From an uncultured Bacteroidota bacterium (GTDB taxonomy: Bacteria > Bacteroidota > Bacteroidia > Chitinophagales > Saprospiraceae), in the NCBI GenBank assembly GCA_937872515.1, contig CALMSX010000117.1:101789-165788 (forward strand): a stretch of DNA of 64,000 nucleotides, given 5' to 3'. Position 1 is the first letter of the stretch. Every line of letters begins with the position of its first letter. The position numbers were made by a program, and so were the translations under genes. This document shows, piece after piece, positions 9,052 through 17,373 of this stretch. The notes below the pieces were generated by a model. That model made no database searches, was not told where the DNA came from, and saw nothing but the letters and a program-made list of their open reading frames with translations.

Positions 9052-10338
9052 ATGACTGTTCAAACTTTTGTAAATGTTCCGGAAACGGAAAAACCACGCC
9101 TGGTCATTGTTGGTGCCGGATTTGCCGGACTTACCTTGGCTAAACGATTGGTTGACAAAGGTTTTCAGATTGTTGTCTTTGATAGGCACAATTATCACCA
9201 GTTTCAACCCTTACTCTACCAGGTAGCCATGAGTGGCCTGGAACCCAGCAGCATCAGTTTTCCGCTGCGCAAAATATTTCAAAAGAAAAAAGACATTCAC
9301 ATCCGGATGGCAGAGGTGGTTGAGGTTTTTCCAGAAGAAAAATACCTCTTAACCAATATTGGAAGATGTAATTTTGACATGCTGGTGATTGCCATTGGTG
9401 CAAGGACCAATTTTTACAACAACCCCAATATCGAAAAATTTGCCTTCAGCTTAAAAAGTACGGGTGAAGCCATGTTCCTGCGCAATCAAATTCTGAGAGA
9501 TTTTGAATCAGCCCTCATTACCAGAGACTTTGACACCCGTCAATCCCTGATAGATACAGTAGTTGTGGGTGGAGGGGCTACCGGAGTAGAAATGGCTGGT
9601 GCCCTTGCTGAGCTCAAGCACTACATTTTGCCCAAAGAATATTTGGAACTTGACCATCGCGAAGTAGAAGTGTATCTTATCCATAGTGGCAGTCGTTTGT
9701 TGCCCGGCATGTCAGAAAAATCCGGCATTGCGGCGGAAAAGTTTTTAACCGATATGGGCGTCACCATCATCAAAAACTGCAGGGTCACGGATGTTTCGGA
9801 CAATGCAGTCACGTTATCAGATGGAAGGGTGATTACCACCCGCAAAGTTATTTGGGCAGCAGGCATTACGGGCAATACGCTAAAAGGACTGGAAAATGCC
9901 ACCATGATGCCGGGAAATCGATACAAGGTGGATGGACGTCATAAGGTTATAGGCTATGACCACATTTATGCCTTAGGAGACATAGCCTGTATGGTAGATG
10001 AAGCTCATCCCAACGGACATCCTCAGGTGGCACAGGTAGCCCTGCAACAAGCCAATAATTTGGCTAATCTATTATCGGGAAAGAAGCAGCTTGATTTTAA
10101 ATACAATGACAAAGGATCAATGGCCACCATCGGCAGACACCAGGCAGTTGTAGATTTTAGCCTGGGGCACTTCCACGGTTTTTTTGCCTGGATTTTGTGG
10201 CTGATTGTTCATTTACTGGCCCTGATTGGCACACGAAATAAAATTTTGGTATTTTTCAACTGGCTTTGGAATTATCTGACCTTTGACCAGTCGCTCCGCC
10301 TTATTCTAAGAGCTACCAAAGACGCAAGAAATCCCTAA
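9052..10338 (+). CDS. Type II NADH dehydrogenase-like NAD(P)/FAD oxidoreductase
   Basis: A 428-residue flavoprotein. The N-terminal FAD-binding loop is VIVGAGFAGLTLAKRL near 18-33, followed by DRHNYHQFQPLLYQVA, a hallmark of NDH-2. The second dinucleotide loop for NADH, VVVGGGATGVEMAGALAEL, is near 168-186. YALGDIA near 304-310 closes the FAD site. The C-terminus has hydrophobic helices (FFAWILWLIVHLLALIG and VFFNWLWNYL) that anchor the enzyme to the inner membrane. It passes electrons from NADH to menaquinone without pumping protons. Monocistronic, with a candidate promoter box at 9025. Confidence 0.9.
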   Translation: MTVQTFVNVPETEKPRLVIVGAGFAGLTLAKRLVDKGFQIVVFDRHNYHQFQPLLYQVAMSGLEPSSISFPLRKIFQKKKDIHIRMAEVVEVFPEEKYLLTNIGRCNFDMLVIAIGARTNFYNNPNIEKFAFSLKSTGEAMFLRNQILRDFESALITRDFDTRQSLIDTVVVGGGATGVEMAGALAELKHYILPKEYLELDHREVEVYLIHSGSRLLPGMSEKSGIAAEKFLTDMGVTIIKNCRVTDVSDNAVTLSDGRVITTRKVIWAAGITGNTLKGLENATMMPGNRYKVDGRHKVIGYDHIYALGDIACMVDEAHPNGHPQVAQVALQQANNLANLLSGKKQLDFKYNDKGSMATIGRHQAVVDFSLGHFHGFFAWILWLIVHLLALIGTRNKILVFFNWLWNYLTFDQSLRLILRATKDARNP

Positions 10339-10344
10339 GCAGAC

Positions 10345-11499
10345 TTAAATACGTGCGTTCAGCACATTACACAGGCGATTTACATCGTCCAGGTCATTGT
10401 ATAGATGAAATGATGCCCGAAGTGAGGAGCCTCTTCTGGAAACATAAATGTTGGACTCACGCAATGCCATTAAAACACCATCAATATCTGCCTGTTCGGG
10501 CAACCTGATTCCCACAATATGACCTGCCCGCTGTGAGATTTTTTCGATCTTAAAATCGGTTTTATTTAAAAGAGATTCTAAATGGTGAGAAAGCTGAATG
10601 CCGTGTTGTTGGATTTGGGCAGGTGTCCACTCCAGCAGGAGGTCAAGTGCTGCTTCTATCATGGGCATGTGAATGAAATGGCTGTATTCCCCCACATTGT
10701 ACCTGGCTGCTGCGCTATCAAAATGGGGCGTATACGAGGTAAGCTGGTGAAAATGGATGGCCCCTTCTTTGTTTAACCAAGACACTTCCAATGGCTGCCC
10801 TTCGTCAAAGGCAGGCCCATAATAAGCCAGCCCTGAAGAATAAGGACCCATTAACCATTTATAGCCCGCACAAATTAAAGCATCCGCGTGTATTATTTCC
10901 TGATCATATGGCATGGCGCCTATTGATTGAGATCCATCTACGATCAACAAAGCCTCACATTCTTTGCATTTTTTGCTGATGGCTTCCAGATCAAATTTGG
11001 TTCCATCCGTCCAGTGAACCGATGATAGTACAATGGCAGCAGTTTTTGGGTTAATGGCATTGAGGATGCGCTCATTCCACAAGCTGCCTCTATTTTCAAC
11101 ATCCTGCGGCGCAGAAACGGTTATCAGGTCTTTTTCATTTTTTTGACACCAGGCTTCCAGGGCATAGTAGCCGCTGGGAAACTCCTCTGCCACCACAATG
11201 CCGTGATCTCCTTTTTGTGGATCTATGTTGTTACAGGCAGCCATCAATCCGTAGGATGCAGATGGAATGATAGCAACTCTTTCGGGTAAACCATTGATTA
11301 GCTGTCCAAATTTTTTTCTCACTCTCAAAGCACCTTCAAAAAAATGAGCCGGCGTGATTTTCCATGGCTCTTTTTTTACCTTTAATCCTTCGATGCCGGC
11401 TTGTTCAACTTGATATGGAAGCGGTGACATGTAGGCATGGTTAAGATAGGTGACACCTTCCGCCAGTTGAAACATGTGCCTGAAAGAGGAAATAGACAT
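10345..11499 (-). CDS. Class V aminotransferase-fold PLP-dependent enzyme
   Basis: A 384-residue protein of the cysteine desulfurase-like aminotransferase class V fold. The PLP aspartate is in LLIVDGSQSIGAMPYD near 190, and the lysine that carries PLP is in CAGYKWLMGPYSSGLAYYG near 215-230. The N-terminal TYLNHAYMSPLP replaces the YLNNA pattern of desulfurases. The family includes cysteine desulfurases, isopenicillin epimerase-like enzymes and kynureninases; the loop with a catalytic cysteine was not found, so a SufS assignment is not supported. Its start is 3 bases after the esterase gene stop. Confidence 0.82.
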   Translation of the reverse strand: MSISSFRHMFQLAEGVTYLNHAYMSPLPYQVEQAGIEGLKVKKEPWKITPAHFFEGALRVRKKFGQLINGLPERVAIIPSASYGLMAACNNIDPQKGDHGIVVAEEFPSGYYALEAWCQKNEKDLITVSAPQDVENRGSLWNERILNAINPKTAAIVLSSVHWTDGTKFDLEAISKKCKECEALLIVDGSQSIGAMPYDQEIIHADALICAGYKWLMGPYSSGLAYYGPAFDEGQPLEVSWLNKEGAIHFHQLTSYTPHFDSAAARYNVGEYSHFIHMPMIEAALDLLLEWTPAQIQQHGIQLSHHLESLLNKTDFKIEKISQRAGHIVGIRLPEQADIDGVLMALRESNIYVSRRGSSLRASFHLYNDLDDVNRLCNVLNARI

Positions 11500-11502
11500 A
11501 AA

Positions 11503-12498
11503 TTAGGGTTGTTTGGATAAAATAAAATTCAGTGGGTAGTGAAGCCTCCTTGCCCAGTCTCTTTCCGTGTGGTTTGCCCCTTGGAATGATATGGACAAAT
11601 AATTGTTTGTTCCAAAATTTTTGGTCAATAGAAGTGCATCGACCTTCCATTGGGTAACCGCATAAAAAGAATCTATACCTTCTGTTCCATGATCGAAATA
11701 CAACTTGTGTTTTCCATCGGTAGGAAGGTTTTTTCTCAGGTAGGCAAGCATTGCATTGGGTATATCCGGGTTGTCAAGAACAAAATTTCCGGGCCAATGG
11801 GTAGACATACAGATGGCGGCGCCAAAGATACCAGGATATTCGCATAGGGCGTAAAGAGAGATGAGGCCTCCCATGCTCGATCCTCCTATGATGGTATGCT
11901 CCGATTGCGGATTTACTTTGTAATTGCGATCAATAAATGGCTTAAGGGTTTTTACTAAAAATTCAAGGTAAGAATCGCTGTAAATGGGAGTTTGAATTAA
12001 CTTATAATTTTCTCCTACGATCTGTGCCTGCAGAGAGTCTCTGAAGGAAGCACTTAAATTCAAAAGCGGCTTGTAGGGAAAATACTCTGAATGCCTTTGG
12101 GTGCCGGCATTCCAGATTCCGACAATGATAACAGGCCGGATGCTGTCAGCAGCCATCAGTCGGGAAACCACTTCATCAGCCTGCCATTCCTGGTGATTCC
12201 AATTACTGGTGGAGTCAAAAAGCATTTGACCATCCTGCATGTACAAAACATCATAAGGTCCAGCCTCCGGGTATTTGGATGGCAGCCAAACATCTATGGT
12301 TTTTTGTCCATAGCCATTGAAAGGCAGATTGTATCTATGTATAGTACTCTGCTGACTTCCTTTTATCACTATAGGGGCTACCTGACCGAAGCAGGGCAAA
12401 AAAAATGCCACTGATAAAATGAGTGTCAAATTATTTTTAAGGCTCCCTCTTATTTTGAAATGCAAGGTGAGCCGTATTTTCGGTATAACGAAAAACAT
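11503..12498 (-). CDS. Secreted alpha/beta hydrolase of the esterase-D/Fes type
   Basis: A 331-residue protein with an N-terminal hydrophobic signal (NNLTLILSVAFFLPCFGQ) after a longer than usual basic leader of about 20 residues. The nucleophile elbow is GGSSMGGL near 205-212 (GxSxG), an acidic residue is probably in YFDHGTEGID near 265, and the catalytic histidine is in GANHTERDW near 310. This is the putative esterase family that includes enterochelin esterase and acetyl xylan esterases; substrate unknown. It precedes the aminotransferase gene by 3 bases, so they may be co-transcribed. Confidence 0.82.
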   Translation of the reverse strand: MFFVIPKIRLTLHFKIRGSLKNNLTLILSVAFFLPCFGQVAPIVIKGSQQSTIHRYNLPFNGYGQKTIDVWLPSKYPEAGPYDVLYMQDGQMLFDSTSNWNHQEWQADEVVSRLMAADSIRPVIIVGIWNAGTQRHSEYFPYKPLLNLSASFRDSLQAQIVGENYKLIQTPIYSDSYLEFLVKTLKPFIDRNYKVNPQSEHTIIGGSSMGGLISLYALCEYPGIFGAAICMSTHWPGNFVLDNPDIPNAMLAYLRKNLPTDGKHKLYFDHGTEGIDSFYAVTQWKVDALLLTKNFGTNNYLSISFQGANHTERDWARRLHYPLNFILSKQP

Positions 12499-12577
12499 GA
12501 GTCCACAATATTTTCATAAATATATAAATTTTTGAGGCTATCTCACAATCGTTTTAAACTCATTGGAAAAGTTGCGG

Positions 12578-13948
12578 CTATAGGAAGATCTGGTATTGTA
12601 AAACCAGGTTACTTTTCCTGCCGGTTGAAATAACATCGCCATTGTTTAATCCGTACTCAGGTCTGTTCTGAAAGTTGAGGGTTACTTTGGATTGATGCCC
12701 TTGAATCAGGTAGTTGACACCGGCATCAAAAACAAGCGTTTTTTCACCCTGTAGCCTGTCAAAATTGGCATAGGTGCAAGCAGCATAGGGTAATAATTGG
12801 CTACCTCCACTCATTTTAGGTAGAAGGAAACCAGCCTGGATATAAACCACTTTTCCTGTGCCAAACATTGGAAGGGCATTTCCATAAACAGGTCCCTGGC
12901 CGGATATCACCTGGTCGGCACTGAGGTTGCTTCCGCTGGCAGGGTTCATAATGCCATTGTACCTCAAATAATTGTCGCCATATTGGGTGTTGAAAAATCC
13001 AGCATAGGCACTCATTGCTGTTCCTTTCTCTTTGTTAAGAGGCAGGTCAACAAAACTTTCAATGGCCCAGTGAAACATGTTTTGGTACTGTGTTTCTCCA
13101 TCTTCATTTTTGCGGTAGGTTGCATTTTTCTGATGAATAAGCCCCGCGGCAATATTTACAATTTTTTTCTGCCCTAAATAAGTGCCTGTCATGTATGGAG
13201 TAAGATGTCCCTCATGGTCGAAAAATTGATAGATGAGATAGGCTTGTTGCTGCCAATGATGTCCAATAGGAGAAAAGGTAGCATAGTTACTAATGGTGGG
13301 TACAGCTGCTCCATTGGATTGAATAGGGAAGGGCTCACTTAGTACCAGTCGATAATCCCATTTACCAATTTGCCCGCGTGCATATATACTCAGTTTGCGA
13401 CTAAAATTATCCGTCTGGTCTACTGTAGTTTGGGCAAAAACAGGCACATCCATCGTCAGGATAGAACCAATGCTGGGTTGTGAAAATCTTGACAAACCAT
13501 TGGCAATGGTCAATCCTGCGCCCAGCTTTAATTCATTTTTAGCGCTTATTCGATATTCCCCAACGGCATCATGAAAAAAAGCGGCAATTTTGCGATTGCC
13601 ATTCAAATTGGTCTGTGCATTAAAATTATTTTGACCAAATTGAAAATATAAAAACGTGCGATCTGTTATCTGCCCCATCATCTGAATTCTGGTTCTGCGC
13701 AAACCCAGATCAAAGCCATCTTTCATTTCCTGACTTTCAATTGTAGTGCCTGTATTGTGCTGGTTATACCGGATCCAGGTCTGGTTGAGAAAGGTCATTT
13801 GGAAATACCGAGTGCCATCTTCATTGAGTTTCCACTTTAGGGCATTGGTACCTTGTCCATAAAGCAGTGGCTTTGTTAATGCCAGGACCATACTCAATGC
13901 CACCATCATTTTCACAGCGAACTTCAAATGAATGCAGATTTTTGTCAT
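12578..13948 (-). CDS. Porin-like outer membrane beta-barrel protein
   Basis: A 456-residue protein from the ATG at 13948; an in-frame ATG 54 bases upstream adds a charged stretch before the signal peptide and is less likely. The signal peptide ends at about LLYGQG. The mature protein has many amphipathic strands (YFQMTFLNQTWIRYNQ, TFLYFQFGQNNF, YIQAGFLLPKM, SNLVLQYQIFL) with the final aromatic residue expected for barrel insertion. It resembles phosphate-selective porin O/P-like proteins of Bacteroidota, but substrate cannot be read from sequence. Confidence 0.75.
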   Translation of the reverse strand: MTKICIHLKFAVKMMVALSMVLALTKPLLYGQGTNALKWKLNEDGTRYFQMTFLNQTWIRYNQHNTGTTIESQEMKDGFDLGLRRTRIQMMGQITDRTFLYFQFGQNNFNAQTNLNGNRKIAAFFHDAVGEYRISAKNELKLGAGLTIANGLSRFSQPSIGSILTMDVPVFAQTTVDQTDNFSRKLSIYARGQIGKWDYRLVLSEPFPIQSNGAAVPTISNYATFSPIGHHWQQQAYLIYQFFDHEGHLTPYMTGTYLGQKKIVNIAAGLIHQKNATYRKNEDGETQYQNMFHWAIESFVDLPLNKEKGTAMSAYAGFFNTQYGDNYLRYNGIMNPASGSNLSADQVISGQGPVYGNALPMFGTGKVVYIQAGFLLPKMSGGSQLLPYAACTYANFDRLQGEKTLVFDAGVNYLIQGHQSKVTLNFQNRPEYGLNNGDVISTGRKSNLVLQYQIFL

Positions 13949-14170
13949 CGTAAAAAAGTTTTCAGATCGAAAATAAACCACTTCCCATTTATCTGGCATC
14001 AAAAGCGGTTATTTTAACTTGTTGTTATGAGGCAATTTGGTATTAAACAAAATCAATAAGAGAGCTGGAATTCTTATTTATTGAAAATCAATCGATTAGT
14101 CTGTCAGAATTTGGTTCGCGATCTTGCTGTTATTAAGTTGTTAATTCAGCCTTTCCCCAAAGTAGTAAAG

Positions 14171-15268
14171 TTATATTTCGGATCTAAGCGCTTTTTGTAC
14201 CTTTTTCCAATAGGCAAAAAAGGAAGGAAAATACCCACTGATTTCAGGGGTTAACCACGATCTCTCCTCTTTTACCCCCTTAAAATGGTCAAATAGGGGA
14301 TGTTCTTTAAAATAGACTTCATTTCCTTTGTATAAATCCATTAGCTCATCAAAACTGCCAATAAATATTTGAATTCCTTCTATATTGGAAGCCAGTTGTT
14401 TGATAAACTCAATTACTTTGTCACCTACTGGGTATTGCTCAAAATGTTGGGTATCCAGCAGTAAAACCCTGTTGGCTTCCATGTCTTTTCTCCATAGAGG
14501 ATCCAGGTTGTAATGGGTATATATACATAAGGCTTTATCCCTTTGCAATACCAGAGGGGAAATTTCCTTTTGTTGGGTATCCGGTTTCCAGATAGTGGTG
14601 GCTTGAAGCGGTTCCGGTATTGCCATCATAGCCAATTCGTCCATGTCCCTATCAAGGTAGGTGCCGAATTGAGAGAGATGGGTAAACTTGTTGATGTTTT
14701 GCTGGTTGGCATAGTATTTTTTTGAACTGTTGCTACCTGCTACCCATTGCCAGCTGCATGCGTTACTTGCCCAATCGCCATCCAATAAATGATAATACAT
14801 CCACTGGGCCGGATTTTTCCAATGCGATCCGGCAATATTACACGACAAAGAAGCTACATACATTCTGCAATGATTGTGCATGTATCCAGTATCATAAAGA
14901 TCCTGTATGGCGCTGTCAATGCCATTAATTCATGTACTGGCCTGCAAAATGGCGTTAGGAATGCAGTAATGCCTTATGCCCTGTTGAGTGTGTTTGATAT
15001 CATCATTGATTTCCCTGGTCTTTGCTACCCATTGAAAATAATCTCTCCACGCCAGCTCCTGGACCAATTTTTCCATTTCATGCAAAGGAATTTGTCTGGC
15101 CTTGAGGTCCTCCCAGATCATCCTGGTTGAAATGACTCCTCTTGACAGGTAGGGAGATAAATAGGTCACAGCCCCATCCACATAGTTTCGGGTATGGGCA
15201 TAAGCCTGTGGTTGGATATTTTTGATTCTTGTTACAATCTTTTCGTACGAAGTAGGAAAATCCATCAT
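14171..15268 (-). pseudogene. Photolyase/cryptochrome-like FAD-binding protein broken by an in-frame TGA
   Basis: One reading frame from the ATG at 15268 (overlapping the DUF2805 stop) to 14171 would encode 365 residues, but codon 113 is TGA (14930-14932). Both sides match the photolyase FAD domain without a frame change: before it VQELAWRDYFQWV, after it INGIDSAIQDLYDTGYMHNHCRMYVA and GDWASNACSWQWVAGSNSSKKYY. The family normally has T-G at the interrupted place, and TGA differs by one base from the glycine codon GGA. The FAD domain comes first and an alpha/beta Rossmann-like part (ALCIYTHYNLDP ... VLLLDTQHFEQYPVGDK) comes last, the reverse of ordinary photolyases. It may be a recent nonsense mutation, a sequencing error, or two pieces that still fold. 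It belongs to the flavin reductase/DUF2805 operon. Confidence 0.78.
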
Positions 15269-15537
15269 CTTTTGCTTATGGCATTGTGGCTTATGGATTT
15301 TTGTCTTGAGCACTTAAATCGGTCCATTTCACTTGGTCTTCGCATCTGGTGTTTGGAAGAGATACCACTGTGAACCCGCTTTCTCCACAGTTCAAATGAA
15401 GATCTTTTTAAATGGTGTCGCATTAGCTTTATTACTTCTGCTTCGCTCATGCCAAATTGAACAGATATCGCTTCAAACGGAGTTCTATCCTCCCAGGCCA
15501 TTTCAATGATTCGATCGATGTCAGGAGCTGTTTTCAT
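15265..15537 (-). CDS. DUF2805 / TIGR03643 family protein
   Basis: A 90-residue protein with the family core IIEMAWEDRTPFEAI, FGMSEAEVIKLMRHHLK and SSFELWRKRVHSGISSKH. The middle looks like a small helix-turn-helix, so a DNA-binding role is possible but unproven. The family is known to occur next to photolyase/cryptochrome genes, as it does here. It overlaps the photolyase start (ATGATG) and the flavin reductase stop (4 bases), so the three genes form one translationally coupled unit. Its C-terminal 25 residues are longer and more basic than the core. Confidence 0.83.
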   Translation of the reverse strand: MKTAPDIDRIIEMAWEDRTPFEAISVQFGMSEAEVIKLMRHHLKRSSFELWRKRVHSGISSKHQMRRPSEMDRFKCSRQKSISHNAISKR

Positions 15538-16007
15538 ATACGGATAATTTTTTTCTCACTTAAAATTTGAGTGGTCAATAAGTCACTGTTACAGGATTTA
15601 AATCTTTTCACTTCAAACAAAAACAAGGTATGGTCTCCTGTCTTAAAATTTTCTTTTTTTGCTAGTTCCATATACGCAGAGCAGTGGGATAGCACCGGAT
15701 AGCCATGCCAAAGCGTCATGCGTTGTTTTTTGCGCAGCCATGCATCCTTATCCCAATGCATGCCAGATTTTTTACCCAGCATTCTTACCAAAGGATACTG
15801 ATCCTGGTGAAACAATTGTAAAATAGCCATTTCAGTGTTTAACATATTTTCGAGGGTCCTGGTATTTTCATACAAAGCGATTCCTATGATTTTGGGCTTC
15901 ATCGAAAACGCTGATACATAGGTGCAGACGTTCATATTTACCCGATCGCCCCAGTAGGTGCTAAGGCTGTAAACAGGGTAGGAGGGCAAGTTCCAGGGGC
16001 GCTGCAT
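15534..16007 (-). CDS. Flavin reductase family protein (FMN-binding split barrel)
   Basis: A 157-residue protein that opens with WNLPSYPVYSLST and continues MNVCTYVSAFSMKPKIIGIALY near 25-46, the pattern of the DIM6/NTAB flavin reductase fold in which the loop before the conserved SxxP-type segment holds FMN. LSHCSAYMELAKKENFKTGDHTLFLFEV near 105-130 is the dimer strand region. It probably binds or reduces FMN/FAD. It is the first gene of the photolyase unit, an arrangement that suggests it supplies reduced flavin to the FAD-binding partner; this is inference from context. Confidence 0.82.
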   Translation of the reverse strand: MQRPWNLPSYPVYSLSTYWGDRVNMNVCTYVSAFSMKPKIIGIALYENTRTLENMLNTEMAILQLFHQDQYPLVRMLGKKSGMHWDKDAWLRKKQRMTLWHGYPVLSHCSAYMELAKKENFKTGDHTLFLFEVKRFKSCNSDLLTTQILSEKKIIRI

Positions 16008-16121
16008 GTGTTAATTGTTTTGAGTCCTAAACATCAAATAGCCTATCTTGTTTTTTCATTCCACCTTTTCTTCTACATTTGTTTTGATAAACGCATTTTT
16101 CACTTGGATCGATTCAAAAGT

Positions 16122-16820
16122 ATGGAGAAGCAAAAATCAATTGTTTTGTTACATGGTGCCATTGGAGACCACCACCAAATGTTGCCTTTAGCAACATTGC
16201 TCGGTGAGAGTTACCAGGTATTTACACCCGATTTTCCAGGTCATGGCAGGGATACAATCAATAACCGGCTGGATGTTGATTATTTGGTAGAATTTTTAAA
16301 AGACTATTTAAACGCACTTAACAGGGCCCCTGTGCAAATCTTTGGTTTTTCAATGGGCGGTTTTGTAGCTACCCTATGTGCATCGAGGTATCCCGATCTC
16401 ATTGGCAGCATAATTACCTATGGAACCAAGTGGCAGTGGAGCCCTGAAATTGCTGAAAAAGAAGTTTCTATGTTGGATGCTGAAAAAATAAGTGCAAAAT
16501 TACCGGAGTTTGCCAATGAGTTGGATGCTTTGCATAGTGGTATTGGGTGGAAAAATGTATTGTTGGCCACCAAAAACCTGATGCAGCATTTAGGTCAAAA
16601 CAATGAATCCCTGGAGCTGGAAATGGCATCTGTCTCAATACCTGTTTTAATTATGCGTGGAAGCCACGATAAAATGGTCAGTCGGGAAGAATCTTTGGCC
16701 ATGGAAAATTTGTTGTCAGGAGGAGTGTATTCCGAAATTCCGGAATTTATTCACAGCATTGAACAGGTAGACAATATTTTATTGCTTACAGAGATGAAAA
16801 ATCATGGTTTGTTAGAATAA
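16122..16820 (+). CDS. Alpha/beta hydrolase
   Basis: A 232-residue protein from the ATG at 16122; an earlier in-frame ATG at 16008 would add a hydrophobic tail that overlaps the promoter region of the divergent flavin reductase gene, so the later start is chosen. IVLLHGAIGDHHQM forms the oxyanion region (HGxxG) near 8-20, FGFSMGGF near 76-83 is the nucleophile elbow (GxSxG), IMRGSHDKMVS near 182 holds the acid, and IHSIEQ near 213 the histidine. Substrate unknown. No signal peptide, so cytoplasmic. Confidence 0.85.
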   Translation: MEKQKSIVLLHGAIGDHHQMLPLATLLGESYQVFTPDFPGHGRDTINNRLDVDYLVEFLKDYLNALNRAPVQIFGFSMGGFVATLCASRYPDLIGSIITYGTKWQWSPEIAEKEVSMLDAEKISAKLPEFANELDALHSGIGWKNVLLATKNLMQHLGQNNESLELEMASVSIPVLIMRGSHDKMVSREESLAMENLLSGGVYSEIPEFIHSIEQVDNILLLTEMKNHGLLE

Positions 16821-16878
16821 ATTGTTGTTTACAATAATAAGATATTAGGCTGTTTGCAGGGCATTGGCTGTAATTTAT

Positions 16879-16886
16879 TAACTTTG
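16879..16886 (+). promoter_or_regulatory. Candidate -7 box (TAnnTTTG) for the MarR gene
   Basis: TAACTTTG matches the Bacteroidota -7 consensus and lies 17 bases before the ATG at 16904. A TTTG at 16853-16856 could be the -33 element; the 22-base spacer is a little longer than the usual 19-20. Confidence 0.5.
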
Positions 16887-16903
16887 CACTCAATATCTCT
16901 GCG

Positions 16904-17350
16904 ATGGGCAATACTATTCAGGAACTGATCAAACAAAGTAAATTTGAGTCGCCACAACAAATGGCCTACATCAACCTGTATTATACCTACTATTACTTCC
17001 ATGACCTTCACTGCAGCATATTAAAGCCTTTTGATTTGTTACCTCAGCATTTTAATATTTTAAAAATTGTCAAAGGCAGACACCCTGAAGCAGTAACACC
17101 GGGTCACATCCTTGAAGTGATGCTGGATAAAAAAAGAGACCTGACTCGTTTGGTAGACAAGCTGGTTACCATGGGGCATCTGAGGCGGTGCCAAAGTGCC
17201 GACAACAAAAGGTTTGTTCACATCTCACTTACACAATCTGGTTATGATCTTACGGTTCAACTGGAAAGTGAGCTCAGGAATTTTATACAACACAATCTCA
17301 ATGACGAAGAATCACTTCAGCTAAGTGCTTTGTTGGATAAGATGCGCTAA
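16904..17350 (+). CDS. MarR family transcriptional regulator
   Basis: A 148-residue winged-helix protein. The DNA-binding part is visible in order: QHFNILKIVKGRHPEAVTPGHILEVM (helix 2 and 3 region), KKRDLTRLVDKLVTMGHLRR (recognition helix and start of the wing) and SADNKRFVHISLTQSGYDL (wing), typical of MarR repressors that answer small ligands. It lies 23 bases upstream of an MFS transporter on the same strand, a common pairing in which the regulator controls its exporter; this is inferred, not shown. Confidence 0.88.
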   Translation: MGNTIQELIKQSKFESPQQMAYINLYYTYYYFHDLHCSILKPFDLLPQHFNILKIVKGRHPEAVTPGHILEVMLDKKRDLTRLVDKLVTMGHLRRCQSADNKRFVHISLTQSGYDLTVQLESELRNFIQHNLNDEESLQLSALLDKMR

Positions 17351-17373
17351 GTAAAATGGAATCATAAAACGGC

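Noticed and set aside
12983..13177. A plus-strand frame inside the porin gene.
   Set aside because: Shadow of the minus-strand porin gene; no independent support.
14930..14932. The photolyase TGA as a selenocysteine codon or code change.
   Set aside because: The family has glycine here, no SECIS-like hairpin was seen directly after it, and other genes in the window stop normally at TGA.
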